Below are positions 37,455-47,200 of a stretch of DNA of 64,000 nucleotides, one piece after another. The stretch comes from Psychrobacter sp. NG254 (GTDB lineage Bacteria > Pseudomonadota > Gammaproteobacteria > Pseudomonadales > Moraxellaceae). The notes below the pieces were generated by a model. It was not told the DNA's origin and made no database searches. It saw only the letters and a program-made list of their open reading frames with translations. Location of the stretch: positions 1 through 64,000 of the forward strand of contig NZ_JADHDA010000002.1 in NCBI RefSeq assembly GCF_015277735.1, read 5' to 3'. How positions within the stretch are numbered: position 1 is the first letter of the stretch; every line of letters begins with the position of its first letter. A program made the position numbers and the translations under genes.

Positions 37455-39017
37455 ATGACAGAACATTCAGAACAAAACAATTCTAACAGTGCTGACCATA
37501 TCGAGCAGCCTTATAATCGTGCAGGAGAGCAACCGACCACGACACGTCCTGTCATGCAGCCAGACAACCCTTATACCAGTACGCGTGGCAGTATTACGAG
37601 CAAACACCTACCTGCATTTGATGAAGCGATTGTCAATAAATACAATCATTCTGGGCCACGATATACTTCTTATCCCACGGCTTTAGAGTTCGCGCCAATC
37701 ACTGACAGTCTTGAGACCAAAATCCTGCAAAACCGTGAAGCACGTGCACCACTGTCTCTATATTTTCATATTCCTTTCTGTCGTCATCTTTGCTACTACT
37801 GTGCTTGCAATAAGATCATCACCAAAAAAAATAGCGACTCAGGTGACTATTTGCAGTATTTAATCGCTGAGATTAAGCTTAAGCGTCGCTTATTATCTGT
37901 GCCAGAAGGCAGTAGCAAACCGTTGGTCAAGCAGCTACATTTGGGCGGTGGTACACCCACATTTTTGCGTGACGAAGAAATGGTTCAGCTGTGGGAGTTT
38001 TTGCAGACGCAGTTTGAATTTTTGCCCGAAGATGAAGGCGATTACTCTATTGAGATTGACCCACGCGAGCTAAGTGAAGATACGCTAAAAGTATTGCGTA
38101 ATCTTGGCTTTAATCGTATTAGCTTGGGCGTGCAAGATTTAGATGAGACCGTACAAATCGCTGTCAATCGTGTGCATTCCGCAGAATTGATTGAGAACGT
38201 CCTCAATGAAGCACGCGAACTCGGCTTTCACTCTATTAACATCGACTTGATTTATGGTCTGCCGCATCAAACGCCTGATACCTTTAACCAAACGGTACAG
38301 CGCATCATTGAGATGTCACCAGATCGTCTGTCGGTATTTAACTACGCGCACCTGCCTGAGCGCTTTAAGGCGCAACGTCAGATCAAAGATGAAGACCTAC
38401 CCAATCCAGCAGCGAAGCTTACGATGCTTGGCAATACTATCAATATGCTGAGCGACGCGGGCTATCAATATATCGGTATTGACCATTTCGCCAAGCCTGA
38501 TGATGAACTCGCTATCGCACAGCGCGAGGGCAAATTACATCGTAACTTTCAGGGTTATACCATCATGGGTGACTGTGATTTATTAGGATTCGGGGTCTCA
38601 TCCATCAGTCAAATCGCCAATGCCAGTACCCGCTATATATTGCAGAATGATACGGATCTGCAAGCCTATCAAGCCAATATTGATATGGCAAAAATCAATC
38701 CTACTGTCATGCCAGCGGTAAAAGTCATCAAGACATCAATCAAAGATCGTCTGCGTGAATACGTGATTATGAAGTTGCTCTGTCACGACTATGTTGATTT
38801 TAAAGACGTAAACCAGAAATTCGGTATCGATGCGATTACCTACTTCATCGATGAAATAGCACAGCTCGGCGCCATGCAAGACGATAAGCTCATTGATATG
38901 GATGCCGCTGGTATTCGTGTCTTACCAAGAGGTCGATTGCTTGGTCGTAATGTCGCTATGGTGTTTGATGAGTATCTTGAGAAAAAACACAAGAATCGTT
39001 TTTCGAAAGTGATTTAA
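37455..39017 (+). CDS. hemN: Oxygen-independent coproporphyrinogen III dehydrogenase
   Basis: Radical-SAM enzyme that decarboxylates coproporphyrinogen III in heme synthesis without oxygen. 520 residues from ATG 37455 (GAGGAA, 6-base spacing). The 4Fe-4S/SAM motif is C109, C113, C116, with the extra family cysteine C118 (CRHLCYYCAC); HLGGGTPTF, GVQDLDETVQIAVNR and the C-terminal HemN domain follow. Compared with E. coli HemN (457) the N-terminus carries about 55 extra polar residues. An earlier in-frame start at 37371 has no ribosome-binding site. Confidence 0.95.
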   Translation: MTEHSEQNNSNSADHIEQPYNRAGEQPTTTRPVMQPDNPYTSTRGSITSKHLPAFDEAIVNKYNHSGPRYTSYPTALEFAPITDSLETKILQNREARAPLSLYFHIPFCRHLCYYCACNKIITKKNSDSGDYLQYLIAEIKLKRRLLSVPEGSSKPLVKQLHLGGGTPTFLRDEEMVQLWEFLQTQFEFLPEDEGDYSIEIDPRELSEDTLKVLRNLGFNRISLGVQDLDETVQIAVNRVHSAELIENVLNEARELGFHSINIDLIYGLPHQTPDTFNQTVQRIIEMSPDRLSVFNYAHLPERFKAQRQIKDEDLPNPAAKLTMLGNTINMLSDAGYQYIGIDHFAKPDDELAIAQREGKLHRNFQGYTIMGDCDLLGFGVSSISQIANASTRYILQNDTDLQAYQANIDMAKINPTVMPAVKVIKTSIKDRLREYVIMKLLCHDYVDFKDVNQKFGIDAITYFIDEIAQLGAMQDDKLIDMDAAGIRVLPRGRLLGRNVAMVFDEYLEKKHKNRFSKVI

Positions 39018-39078
39018 AACAGCTTTAAGAAGCAATGTTAAAAAATAACGTTAAAAAGTAACGGTGAATTTATGGCAC

Positions 39079-39107
39079 AAAAAAGACCTCAATAGAGGTC
39101 TTTTTTT
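39079..39107. terminator. Bidirectional terminator hemN / qmcA
   Basis: AAAAAGACCTC (39080-39090), an AATA loop and GAGGTCTTTTT form a perfect stem with A- and T-runs on both sides. It serves the convergent hemN and qmcA-like genes. Confidence 0.92.
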
Positions 39108-39124
39108 ATCTGAAATAATAGTTA

Positions 39125-39985
39125 CTACACTTTTAACTTATCACCCACCATACCTTTTACGGTGCTTAAAATATCAGCAGGTAACACCACCATTTTTGAG
39201 TTATCAGATTCAGCCAGTTCACGGATTGCCTTGATATACTGCTCACCAAGCAAATAAACAATCGGCATCTCTTCCGTGCCCATCGCATTGGTGATCAAAC
39301 GAATCGACTCTTCAGAGCCTCTCGCTAGCACTACCTGCGCTTCAGCATCACGGCGTGAGGCCTCTAGACGCCCATCGGCTTCTAGGATAGCCGCTTGCTT
39401 TTGACCATCAGCACGGGTCACTGTGGCACGGCGCAGACGCTCTGCCGCCGCCTGCTCTTCCATTGACGCTTGCATGGTTTGCGATGGGTTAATATCTTGA
39501 ATCTCTACCGTCTTTAGGGTGATGCCCCAATCAGCGATATCTTCTGAGATTGCATGCTTTAGCTTCATCTTGATTTCGTCGCGACTCGACAAGGCACTAT
39601 CTAGATCCATTTCACCGATGATTGAGCGCAAAGACGTCTGCACTAGATTGCGAATACCATATTCATAATCCTCGATGCCGTATACCGCTTTGTCAGGACG
39701 CACGATATTAATATAAGCCACGGCATTGGCGATAATCACCACGTTGTCTCGAGTGATGACTTCTTGTGATGGAATATCAAGCACGATGTCTTTGGTGGTG
39801 ACTTTATAAGCCACATCATCGACATAAGGAATAATCAGGTTTAACCCCGGCTCCAGCGTTTGACTATATTTTCCCAGTCGCTGCACGACCCATTTATAAC
39901 CTTGCGGTACGATACGCACGCCTTTGAACACGGTTAATACCACCAGTGCAATCAATACGATCATTACGATACTAAAGCTTTCCAT
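39125..39985 (-). CDS. qmcA: SPFH/stomatin-like protein, QmcA family
   Basis: 286-residue membrane-anchored stomatin-like protein that forms large oligomers and organises membrane microdomains. One N-terminal helix (about 5-20), the SPFH/band-7 domain (VPQGYKWVVQRLGKY, LEPGLNLIIPYVD) and a long coiled-coil with alanine/glutamate repeats (about 185-235). It starts 15 bp after the NfeD-like gene, the typical NfeD-stomatin operon. Confidence 0.93.
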   Translation of the reverse strand: MESFSIVMIVLIALVVLTVFKGVRIVPQGYKWVVQRLGKYSQTLEPGLNLIIPYVDDVAYKVTTKDIVLDIPSQEVITRDNVVIIANAVAYINIVRPDKAVYGIEDYEYGIRNLVQTSLRSIIGEMDLDSALSSRDEIKMKLKHAISEDIADWGITLKTVEIQDINPSQTMQASMEEQAAAERLRRATVTRADGQKQAAILEADGRLEASRRDAEAQVVLARGSEESIRLITNAMGTEEMPIVYLLGEQYIKAIRELAESDNSKMVVLPADILSTVKGMVGDKLKV

Positions 39986-40000
39986 AACTCATCCCTATTA

Positions 40001-40495
40001 TTATACCTGCATATTTTTATGCATCGCTGCCTGCGATTTCATACTGCTCACAATCAGCTCGTTGCCAACTATATCGGTCACGACCACTCTATCACCGACT
40101 GCCACTTGCTCCCCTCTCGTCCGGCACACCCACTCAGCAGCGCCGACGATAGGCACGCTAAACCTGACCATACCTGCTCGATCCAATTGTGGCGGCTCGA
40201 TAATCATACCAACCTCGCCGACGATCACACTACCACCAAGCCCAGCTTTGGTACGATCGACTGATAACGGCTTGATAAATTTGAACCATGCCAGCAAGAA
40301 TATGGCAGAGAGTACTAGCCAAATAATGACTTGGGCAACGATAGAGATTGGCAATAACCACGAAAGCGCAGCAACGATGATGGCAGCTGCACCAAACCAT
40401 AGGCTTGCAAACGTGGGTACAAACATCTCAACGATTAGCAGTACAAATCCTAATACCAGCCAATGCCAAGGTTCAATCATCCAAAGTATCTCCAT
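40001..40495 (-). CDS. NfeD-like membrane protein
   Basis: 164 residues with three to four transmembrane helices in the first about 90 residues and a C-terminal OB-fold domain (about 95-155). NfeD-type proteins pair with SPFH proteins; the short form lacks the ClpP-like protease domain of long NfeD. It is first of two genes with the QmcA homologue. Confidence 0.9.
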   Translation of the reverse strand: MEILWMIEPWHWLVLGFVLLIVEMFVPTFASLWFGAAAIIVAALSWLLPISIVAQVIIWLVLSAIFLLAWFKFIKPLSVDRTKAGLGGSVIVGEVGMIIEPPQLDRAGMVRFSVPIVGAAEWVCRTRGEQVAVGDRVVVTDIVGNELIVSSMKSQAAMHKNMQV

Positions 40496-40636
40496 CGCAC
40501 CTATCCCTCTTGTCTGTGAGATTCTAGCTTTTAATGTAGCACATTTTCAAAGATAACAATGCTTTAACGGTAATGATATATTAGCCATTAGGTATTGATG
40601 GGCGATTGGCATAAAAGCTTTATCGTAAATTTTAGA

Positions 40637-40669
40637 CAAAAAAAACGACCACTTAAAGTGATCGTTTCT
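40637..40669 (-). terminator. Terminator after the outer-membrane barrel gene
   Basis: Reading left, ACGATCACTT pairs with AAGTGGTCGT through one U-G pair and is followed by TTTTTTT (A-run 40638-40645 on the plus strand). Confidence 0.8.
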
Positions 40670-40709
40670 TTGTTATAGCTGTTTAGCTAAAAGCTTGTTT
40701 TCTAATAAA

Positions 40710-41249
40710 TTAGAATTTTAGCTGTGCGCCAACAGTCATAAGATCTGCGTCGCTACCTAGCATGTCATATTCAGCTTCAACACTGAAGTCAGAGTTTACT
40801 GCATAGCCAAGACCTACACCACCAGCGATGTTAGTGTCGTCGTCTGAGAAGTCAGAAGCACCAGCAAAGTTAGTGTTGTTAGCTTCTACTTCAGTTTTTG
40901 CAACACCTAGCTTACCTTTTGCATATAAGCCGCTGTTTGGAAATGCATAGCGATAAGTACCGTAAGCGCCATATGTTTTAGCATCGATGTCGCCGCCTCT
41001 ATAGTCAGCATCATCTGAACCAACATATTCGACTTCCATACCAAAGTTAGGATCGAAGTTATAACCAGCATAAACACCATATGCAGTTGGCTCATCAGCG
41101 CCATCAACATCTAAATCGAATTGACCGACTTTAGCGCCGACATATGGCTGACCAGTATAACCACTGCCATAATTAACGGCAGCTTGCGCGCTCACTGTTA
41201 GTAAAGAACCAGTTGCTAGTGCTAGTAGAGTTTTCTGTAAAGTTTTCAT
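40710..41249 (-). CDS. Small outer-membrane beta-barrel protein, OmpA/OmpW-like
   Basis: 179 residues with a clear signal peptide (cleaved after VSAQA), alternating-residue beta strands, and a C-terminal phenylalanine after LKF, the BAM recognition feature. GYTGQPYVGAKVGQFDL and YGVYAGYNFDPNFGMEVEY are typical of 8-stranded porin-like barrels. AAGGAGCTC before the ATG and a long leader suggest high expression. No peptidoglycan-binding OmpA domain. Ligand unknown. Confidence 0.85.
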   Translation of the reverse strand: MKTLQKTLLALATGSLLTVSAQAAVNYGSGYTGQPYVGAKVGQFDLDVDGADEPTAYGVYAGYNFDPNFGMEVEYVGSDDADYRGGDIDAKTYGAYGTYRYAFPNSGLYAKGKLGVAKTEVEANNTNFAGASDFSDDDTNIAGGVGLGYAVNSDFSVEAEYDMLGSDADLMTVGAQLKF

Positions 41250-41545
41250 AATGAGCTCCTTGAGTTACTTTTTGACAAACAAGTTATTTATTTATATGGG
41301 CTTTTTGACCCTATCGTCTTGTCTGCTAACGATGGATACATAGTAACAAACTATTTCAGAAACACTGTCTGTGTTTGGCGGTAGCCAAGTTAAGATTTGA
41401 AAGCGTTTATCAGTGTGAACGTTACAAAGGGCGAGATATGAAACTTTCTGTTACATCTCTAGGTTTTGTGTAATACTCCCTACTCATTACGCTGCCTATC
41501 TACCTGCTCCACTGCTTAGATAAATAATAAAAAGGACAATTTTTT

Positions 41546-42778
41546 ATGCCTATGCCTATTCATAAGCGTCTCCAAACTGAGATTATGCAATTAAAAGATA
41601 AGCAGCAATATCGCAAATTACCAAAAATCGAACATAAAGGGCGTTATGTCATCAGTGATAGCAAAACTCTATTAAACATCGCCAGTAATGACTATCTTGG
41701 ATTGGGTAGCGCTCCTGAACTCCAGACTGAGTTTTTCAATCAACTAGGGCAGTTGACCGAAGATAATCTACCAAAGATGAGTGCTACTTCATCACGGCTG
41801 CTCACTGGCAACGACGTCCAGCTCGATGCCTTAGAAACTGAATTGCAAAGCTGGTATCAAAATGTAGCAGACAAACAGGTGCTATCGACAGCGAAATCGG
41901 TACTTGTCTTTAATAGTGGTTATCATGCCAATATTGGACTCTTACCTGCTCTCACGTCACTACCCATCCACACGCTTATTTTGGCGGACAAACTAGTTCA
42001 TGCCAGTATTATCGATGGACTTCGCTTGATTCAGAATAAGCTAGTGACCTATCGCCGTTATCGTCACAATGATTACGAGCAGCTGGCTCGACTGATTGAA
42101 CAAGCCGACTCTACCATTGAACGCATCATTGTCGTTACCGAAAGCGTGTTTAGTATGGATGGGGATCGTGCTGATTTGCCTAAACTGGTCGCATTAAAAG
42201 CCAAAGATGCCCGTATCGAGCTGTATGTCGATGAGGCGCATGCCATTGGTGTACTGGGTGACACAGGACTCGGATTGGCAGAAGAAACTCATACATTGGC
42301 TGAGATTGATTATTTGGTTGGGACGTTTGGCAAGGCATTTGCTTCAATGGGTGCGTATATCATGTGTGATGATGTCGTCAAACAGTGGTTAATAAACACC
42401 ATGCGACCGCTCATTTATAGCACGGCACTACCACCGATCAATCACGCATGGACGCGATTTATTTTGGCCAAAATGCCCACATTGACCAACGAACGTGCGC
42501 ATCTCGCTCATTTATCCATCAAGGTCAGTCAAGCGATACAACAGCGACATTCTACATCGTCAAACATTCAAGACATTGTTTATGCCTCGCCTATCGTGCC
42601 CTATATATTAGGGGATAATGCAGACGCCCTTGCCAAAGCAGCGCAATTTCAAGCAGCAGGATTTTACGCTTTGCCCATTAGGCCACCCACCGTGCCTATG
42701 AATACTGCCCGTATTCGATTGGTAATGAATGCTCAGTTGACTGACGAGGACTGTGAACGTCTTATTCAGCAGCTATAG
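41546..42778 (+). CDS. bioF: 8-amino-7-oxononanoate synthase
   Basis: PLP enzyme that joins pimeloyl-ACP and L-alanine, the first ring-building step of biotin synthesis. 410 residues: NDYLGLG, SRLLTGN, VFNSGYHANIGLLPAL, ESVFSMDGDRADL, VDEAHAIGVLG and the PLP lysine K263 in GTFGKAFASMG. AAAGGA supports the start at 41546; an ATG two codons later is less well spaced. It precedes bioC; bioA, bioB and bioD are not in the window. No BirA-like site was recognised upstream. Confidence 0.95.
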   Translation: MPMPIHKRLQTEIMQLKDKQQYRKLPKIEHKGRYVISDSKTLLNIASNDYLGLGSAPELQTEFFNQLGQLTEDNLPKMSATSSRLLTGNDVQLDALETELQSWYQNVADKQVLSTAKSVLVFNSGYHANIGLLPALTSLPIHTLILADKLVHASIIDGLRLIQNKLVTYRRYRHNDYEQLARLIEQADSTIERIIVVTESVFSMDGDRADLPKLVALKAKDARIELYVDEAHAIGVLGDTGLGLAEETHTLAEIDYLVGTFGKAFASMGAYIMCDDVVKQWLINTMRPLIYSTALPPINHAWTRFILAKMPTLTNERAHLAHLSIKVSQAIQQRHSTSSNIQDIVYASPIVPYILGDNADALAKAAQFQAAGFYALPIRPPTVPMNTARIRLVMNAQLTDEDCERLIQQL

Positions 42779-42894
42779 TATTTAGTCTCGAGTTTTATAT
42801 CTCACTCAGCAGCAAGCGCTTATGCATCAGCTTTCATTAATCAGTCAATCATACTATCAATTGAAATTCGGCCTATTTGGATGCCATAAATATT

Positions 42895-43704
42895 ATGAAA
42901 ACGCGTACCACATCCTCGAGCCTCACCTCCAGAAAACAAACCATCGCTCAACATTTTGCCAATGCAAACGACTATGATCAACATGCCAGTATTCAGCGGC
43001 AAGTCTGTCAGACTTTACTCAGTAGCATTGCTGATACTAAGCAAAATAGCATATTAGAAGTGGGTGCAGGGACAGGTCAGTTAACTCGATTAATGGCGAT
43101 GCAGATAGATAGCTCACAGTGGACTATCAATGAGTTGTGCGCAAAGCAAGCCCCTACATTACAGGCTATTTTGCCACCTGCGACTATCAGGATTGGTGAT
43201 GCTGAGACCATGGACTTAGGAGAAAATCATAGTTTAATCATCAGTGCCAATGCCATACAGTGGTTTGATAATCCGCTTAGCTTTGTGGCGCAATCAGCGC
43301 AGCGGTTACAATCAAGAGGTCAGCTACTCTTTAGTACCTTTACGCCAGATAATTTTTTGCAAATTAAGGCACTGACCGGTCAAGGTCTCAACTATCCAGA
43401 TATCGATAAGTGGCAATGCGCATTGGTTGATGCAGGTTTTGAGAATATCGAACTCTCAACTCAGCGCTTTGATTTGCTGTTCCCTACCCCTTACGCTATC
43501 CTAAAACACATGAAGCTCACTGGCGTATCGACCAATCAGACACAAGTACAATCAAATAATACCCAGACCTTTATATGGACAAAATCGCGTCTACAGCAGT
43601 TTGAATCAGACTACTGGCAACACTTCTCAATGCAAGATGAGGAAGGACAGCCTTGTGTCAACTTAACGTATGAGGTGCTGACAGTGAGTTCCTTTAAACC
43701 TTAA
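42895..43704 (+). CDS. bioC: Malonyl-ACP O-methyltransferase
   Basis: SAM-dependent methyltransferase that caps malonyl-ACP so fatty-acid synthase can build the pimeloyl chain for biotin. 269 residues from ATG 42895; the alternative TTG at 42877 is less likely. ANDYDQHASIQRQV and the SAM motif LEVGAGTGQLT, then ANAIQWFDNP, are characteristic of BioC. It lies 116 bp after bioF and probably shares its transcript. The BioH-type esterase needed afterwards is not adjacent. Confidence 0.92.
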   Translation: MKTRTTSSSLTSRKQTIAQHFANANDYDQHASIQRQVCQTLLSSIADTKQNSILEVGAGTGQLTRLMAMQIDSSQWTINELCAKQAPTLQAILPPATIRIGDAETMDLGENHSLIISANAIQWFDNPLSFVAQSAQRLQSRGQLLFSTFTPDNFLQIKALTGQGLNYPDIDKWQCALVDAGFENIELSTQRFDLLFPTPYAILKHMKLTGVSTNQTQVQSNNTQTFIWTKSRLQQFESDYWQHFSMQDEEGQPCVNLTYEVLTVSSFKP

Positions 43705-43716
43705 TCACGTAACTTA

Positions 43717-43823
43717 TATAGTCGGTGAAATACTCAACCGCTATGGCGCTACCCTCCTTAGATGTACTACTTGTACAATCTGCAGTCGGCTGCCTTGTAC
43801 CCTTTTAGAGTTCTTTGACTATA
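43717..43823. repeat. MITE-like dispersed repeat, copy B
   Basis: 107 bp with inverted ends TATAGTC (43717-43723) and GACTATA (43817-43823), and related sequence GAAATACTC near the left end facing GAGTTCTTT near the right. Inside it shares TCGGCTGCCTTGTAC and CCTC-x-TT blocks with copy A at 31040-31145. No ORF. Confidence 0.75.
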
Positions 43824-43860
43824 GTAGAAGTAATGACAACTCGTAGAAATATTAGCCACA

Positions 43861-43890
43861 AAAAAACGCACCCCGAAAGATGCGTTTTTT
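43861..43890. terminator. Bidirectional terminator bioC / dnaK
   Basis: AAAAAACGCA (43861-43870) and TGCGTTTTTT (43881-43890) form a perfect 10-bp stem around a 10-base loop. It separates the convergent bioFC and dnaK units. The rest of the 43705-44023 spacer holds the repeat copy and a lone CGACTATA at about 43916, nothing else seen. Confidence 0.88.
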
Positions 43891-44023
43891 AATTCAACTA
43901 CTTATCGATTTGTATCGACTATACCATTTTCAAAAACTTGAGTAGCAAGGAAAACGAGCGTAAGTACTACATTAAGTAGACTAAGCGAGTTTGACGCAGC
44001 TAATCGCGTTTTTGGATTTGGTA

Positions 44024-45964
44024 TTATTTTTTGTCTTCGTCTACTTCAGTGAACTCAGCATCAACGACGTCGTCATCAGCTTGGTTGCTACCTGCATCGT
44101 CAGCACCTTGTTGGAACTGGCTTGGATCCATACCTTCTGCGCCAGCGCCTGCATCAGCATAAATCTTTTGGCTGACTGGCAAGAATGCATTGTCTAATGC
44201 TTCAAGCTTAGCTTTGATTTCGTCATGGTCATCTTCTTTCGCCGCAGTTTCAAGCTCAGTGATGGCCGTTTCTACTGATGATTTTTCTTCATCAGTGACT
44301 TTATCTTCGGCTTCTTTCAATGCTTTTTGTACCGCATGGATACGACCATCTGCTTCGTTACGAACTTGCGCTAGGTTAGCGAATTTCTCATCTTCAGCAG
44401 CATTGGCTTCTGCATCACGAACCATTTGTTCGACTTCTTCGTCCGACAAACCAGAATCCGCTTTGATTTGGATACTTTGTGCTTTACCAGTACCTTTGTC
44501 TGTCGCAGAGATGTTCATGATACCATCAGCATTGATGTCAAAAGATACTTCGATTTGCGGTAGGCCACGTGGTGCTGGTGGAATGTCCGTCAAGTCAAAA
44601 CGACCAAGCTGTTTGTTTTGGTTAGCAATTTTACGCTCACCTTGATATACCTGAATCGTTACTGCTGGTTGGTTGTCTTCAGCCGTTGAGAATACCTGTG
44701 ATTTCTTGGTAGGAATCATGGTGTTTTTCTCAATAACTGGCGTCATCACACCGCCCATCGTTTCGATACCTAGGGTCAATGGCGTCACATCAAGTAGCAA
44801 TACGTCAGTCTTTTCACCAGATAATACGGCACCTTGAATCGCAGCCCCTGCAGCTACTGCTTCGTCAGGGTTCACGTCTTTACGTGGCTCTTGACCAAAG
44901 AATGCTTGTACGTTTTGCTGTACTAGTGGCATACGAGTCTGACCACCAACTAGGATAACGTCATCGATATCGCCAATTTTTAGGCCTGCATCTTCAAGCG
45001 CAATCTTACAAGGACCCATGGTACGTTGGACCAATTCTTCAGTTAGGCTCTCAAGTTTTGAGCGGCTGATGGTGACGACCAAATGCTTAGGACCACTGCT
45101 ATCAGCAGTGATATACGGCAAGTTCACTTCAGTACTTTGCGCGCTTGATAGTTCGATTTTCGCTTTTTCTGCGGCTTCTTTTAGACGCTGCATCGCAAGA
45201 GAATCACCTTTTAGGTTGACGTCTTGGTCTTTTTTGAATTCAGCAACTAAGAAGTCAATCAACGCTGAGTCAAAGTCTTCACCACCTAGGAAAGTATCAC
45301 CGTTGGTTGCTAGTACTTCAAACTGCTGCTCGCCATCTACGTCAGCGATTTCGATGATTGAGATATCGAATGTACCACCGCCCAAATCATATACAGCAAC
45401 AGTGCTATCGCCTTGCTTTTTGTCCATGCCATAAGCAAGAGCAGCAGCAGTTGGCTCGTTGATGATACGTTTTACATCTAGACCAGCGATTTTACCAGCA
45501 TCTTTGGTTGCTTGACGCTGTGAGTCATTGAAGTAAGCAGGTACAGTTACAACTGCTTCAGTCACGCTCTCACCAAGATAGTCTTCTGCTGTTTTTTTCA
45601 TTTTTTTCAAGATTTCAGCAGAAACCTGTGGTGGTGCAAGCTTTTTACCGTTGATTTCTACCCATGCATCGCCGTTGTCTGCTTTAGCGATTTTATAAGG
45701 CACCATACCGATGTCTTTTTGCACGACTTTGTCATCAAAACGACGACCGATCAAACGCTTAATCGCAAACAAAGTATTGTTTGGGTTGGTTACCGCTTGA
45801 CGCTTGGCTGACTGACCAACAAGGATTTCGTCATCCTTATAAGCGACGATTGATGGTGTGGTACGAGTACCTTCAGCATTTTCGATGACTTTGACTTTGT
45901 CGCCTTCCATTACTGCTACACACGAGTTAGTCGTACCTAAATCAATACCAATTACTTTACCCAT
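44024..45964 (-). CDS. dnaK: Chaperone DnaK (Hsp70)
   Basis: ATP-dependent chaperone working with DnaJ and GrpE. 646 residues: [17 protein letters not shown] (ATPase phosphate 1), [13 protein letters not shown] (phosphate 2), [11 protein letters not shown], the interdomain linker [12 protein letters not shown], the substrate-binding domain and a lid ending in an acidic [10 protein letters not shown] tail typical of bacterial DnaK. Start at ATG 45964 behind AGGAG; an in-frame TTG at 45970 is rejected. Preceded by a sigma-32-like promoter and by grpE, but no dnaJ follows. Confidence 0.98.
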   Translation of the reverse strand: MGKVIGIDLGTTNSCVAVMEGDKVKVIENAEGTRTTPSIVAYKDDEILVGQSAKRQAVTNPNNTLFAIKRLIGRRFDDKVVQKDIGMVPYKIAKADNGDAWVEINGKKLAPPQVSAEILKKMKKTAEDYLGESVTEAVVTVPAYFNDSQRQATKDAGKIAGLDVKRIINEPTAAALAYGMDKKQGDSTVAVYDLGGGTFDISIIEIADVDGEQQFEVLATNGDTFLGGEDFDSALIDFLVAEFKKDQDVNLKGDSLAMQRLKEAAEKAKIELSSAQSTEVNLPYITADSSGPKHLVVTISRSKLESLTEELVQRTMGPCKIALEDAGLKIGDIDDVILVGGQTRMPLVQQNVQAFFGQEPRKDVNPDEAVAAGAAIQGAVLSGEKTDVLLLDVTPLTLGIETMGGVMTPVIEKNTMIPTKKSQVFSTAEDNQPAVTIQVYQGERKIANQNKQLGRFDLTDIPPAPRGLPQIEVSFDINADGIMNISATDKGTGKAQSIQIKADSGLSDEEVEQMVRDAEANAAEDEKFANLAQVRNEADGRIHAVQKALKEAEDKVTDEEKSSVETAITELETAAKEDDHDEIKAKLEALDNAFLPVSQKIYADAGAGAEGMDPSQFQQGADDAGSNQADDDVVDAEFTEVDEDKK

Positions 45965-46035
45965 AATCAATTGCTCCTAATTTATTGTCAATATAAATAC
46001 TTATCTATCCAGACCATAGTCGGTCACTTGTTGCT

Positions 46036-46066
46036 ATATATCGGTTTGCCTGTTGGTTTTTTCAAG
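46036..46066 (-). promoter_or_regulatory. Sigma-32-like heat-shock promoter of dnaK
   Basis: On the minus strand CTTGAAA (46060-46066), a 15-base spacer and CCGATAT (46038-46044) match the RpoH consensus (CTTGAAA, CCCCAT-n-T) well. It lies 74 bp before the dnaK start. Confidence 0.65.
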
Positions 46067-46110
46067 GCAATCATCACGCAAAAACTGTGTTTCATGTGAT
46101 TTTTTGTGAA

Positions 46111-46133
46111 AAACCTTTATATTAGTAAGGTTT
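46111..46133 (-). terminator. Hairpin between grpE and dnaK
   Basis: AAACCTT and AAGGTTT form a 7-bp stem with a 9-base loop; reading left it is followed by TTTTT. It probably terminates or attenuates grpE transcription before the separate dnaK promoter. Confidence 0.65.
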
Positions 46134-46148
46134 AGCCCAAAAAAAATA

Positions 46149-46748
46149 TTATTGACCCACACGTACCATAGCAGGACGTAGTAGACGACCATTCAAGCTA
46201 TAGCCTTTTTGCAACACGGTGCCTACAGTATCAGCGGCAGCTTCTGGATCAATACCAACCGCTTCATGGAAGTCAGCGTTGAATTTTTCGCCTTGTGGAT
46301 CGACCACTTCTACGCCATTTTTGGTCAATACCGCAACCAATGCTTTGTGCGTGAGTTGCACGCCTTCAGCGACAGGATCGTTGGCATCCGCGTTTTCCAT
46401 GGCTCGCTCTAAGTTATCGACGATGTCTAATAACTCTTTAGCAAATTTCTGTAGTGCGAACTTTTTGCTCTTATCCGCTTCTTGCTCCATGCGTTTTTGC
46501 GCATTATAGGCTTCGGCGTTAGCACGAGCCGTGCCTTCTTTGGCTTGTTTTACTTCGCCTTCTAATTCAGCAATACGAGCTGTAAACGTATCGAGATTGA
46601 TTTCGTTTTCAATAATAGCTGCTTCACCTGAGTTGTTCTGTGGATCAAACTCTTTCATGGTTTCTTCTAAGATACTGTCACTGTGCTCAATGTTGTCATG
46701 TACCACGTTTTGGTCAACAGATTCAGGGTTCGGGGTTTGCTCGCTCAT
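46149..46748 (-). CDS. grpE: Nucleotide exchange factor GrpE
   Basis: Dimeric co-chaperone that releases ADP from DnaK and acts as a thermosensor. 199 residues: an acidic disordered N-terminus (about 1-55), a long coiled-coil (about 60-110, with RANAEAYNAQKRMEQE) and the beta-wing domain with FNADFHEAVG and LQKGYSLNGRLLRPAMVRV. ATG at 46748 follows AAGGAG; an upstream TTG is rejected. Confidence 0.97.
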   Translation of the reverse strand: MSEQTPNPESVDQNVVHDNIEHSDSILEETMKEFDPQNNSGEAAIIENEINLDTFTARIAELEGEVKQAKEGTARANAEAYNAQKRMEQEADKSKKFALQKFAKELLDIVDNLERAMENADANDPVAEGVQLTHKALVAVLTKNGVEVVDPQGEKFNADFHEAVGIDPEAAADTVGTVLQKGYSLNGRLLRPAMVRVGQ

Positions 46749-47200
46749 GATAGCTCCTTGGAATGTCAATAATAGAGAGTGATTTTAGACACCGCAGATC
46801 AGCCAAGGGCTAGTCTTACTGTGTCTTCATTCAATGTTTAACGGTTCTTACTGATTGTTTTTATTAATACGCTTCAATAGCTGCTTGATAAAGGTGATGG
46901 GTATAAATTTCAAGCCTAAAACCAAGGATTTTTTCGCATTTACGACAAATATGCTCACAACACTGTCTATAACATCCGCACAGTATTTTCTTGTTGTGTC
47001 AATGGATCTCAATATTCGCTAACAAAAGGTACAAAAAAACGTCAATTAATCTAAATACTTTACTATTACTATCCACGGTATTACCAAATAACACCCCGCT
47101 TTACGCACTACTACCTTATTATTTCTACAAATATTATTACTTACATTAAAGTGTACGTTGATGTAACAACAAGCACTTAAAAACCGTCCTGAGAGATGTT
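46749..47200. other. Divergent spacer grpE / esterase
   Basis: 452 bp without an ORF. It holds the heat-shock promoter of grpE at 46888-46914. No promoter for the rightward esterase gene could be fixed. Confidence 0.5.
46888..46914 (-). promoter_or_regulatory. Sigma-32-like heat-shock promoter of grpE
   Basis: On the minus strand an exact CTTGAAA (46908-46914) is followed after 13 bases by CCTTTAT (46888-46894), close to the RpoH -10 consensus. It gives a leader of about 130 bases before grpE. Confidence 0.6.

Noticed and set aside
41250..41545. BirA-type operator before bioF
   Set aside because: No sequence resembling the known TTGTAAACC / GGTTTACAA dyad was found in the spacer.
46087..46102. 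TGTTTCATGTGATTTT as a fourth parS site
   Set aside because: Only the left part matches; the right half of the palindrome is lost.
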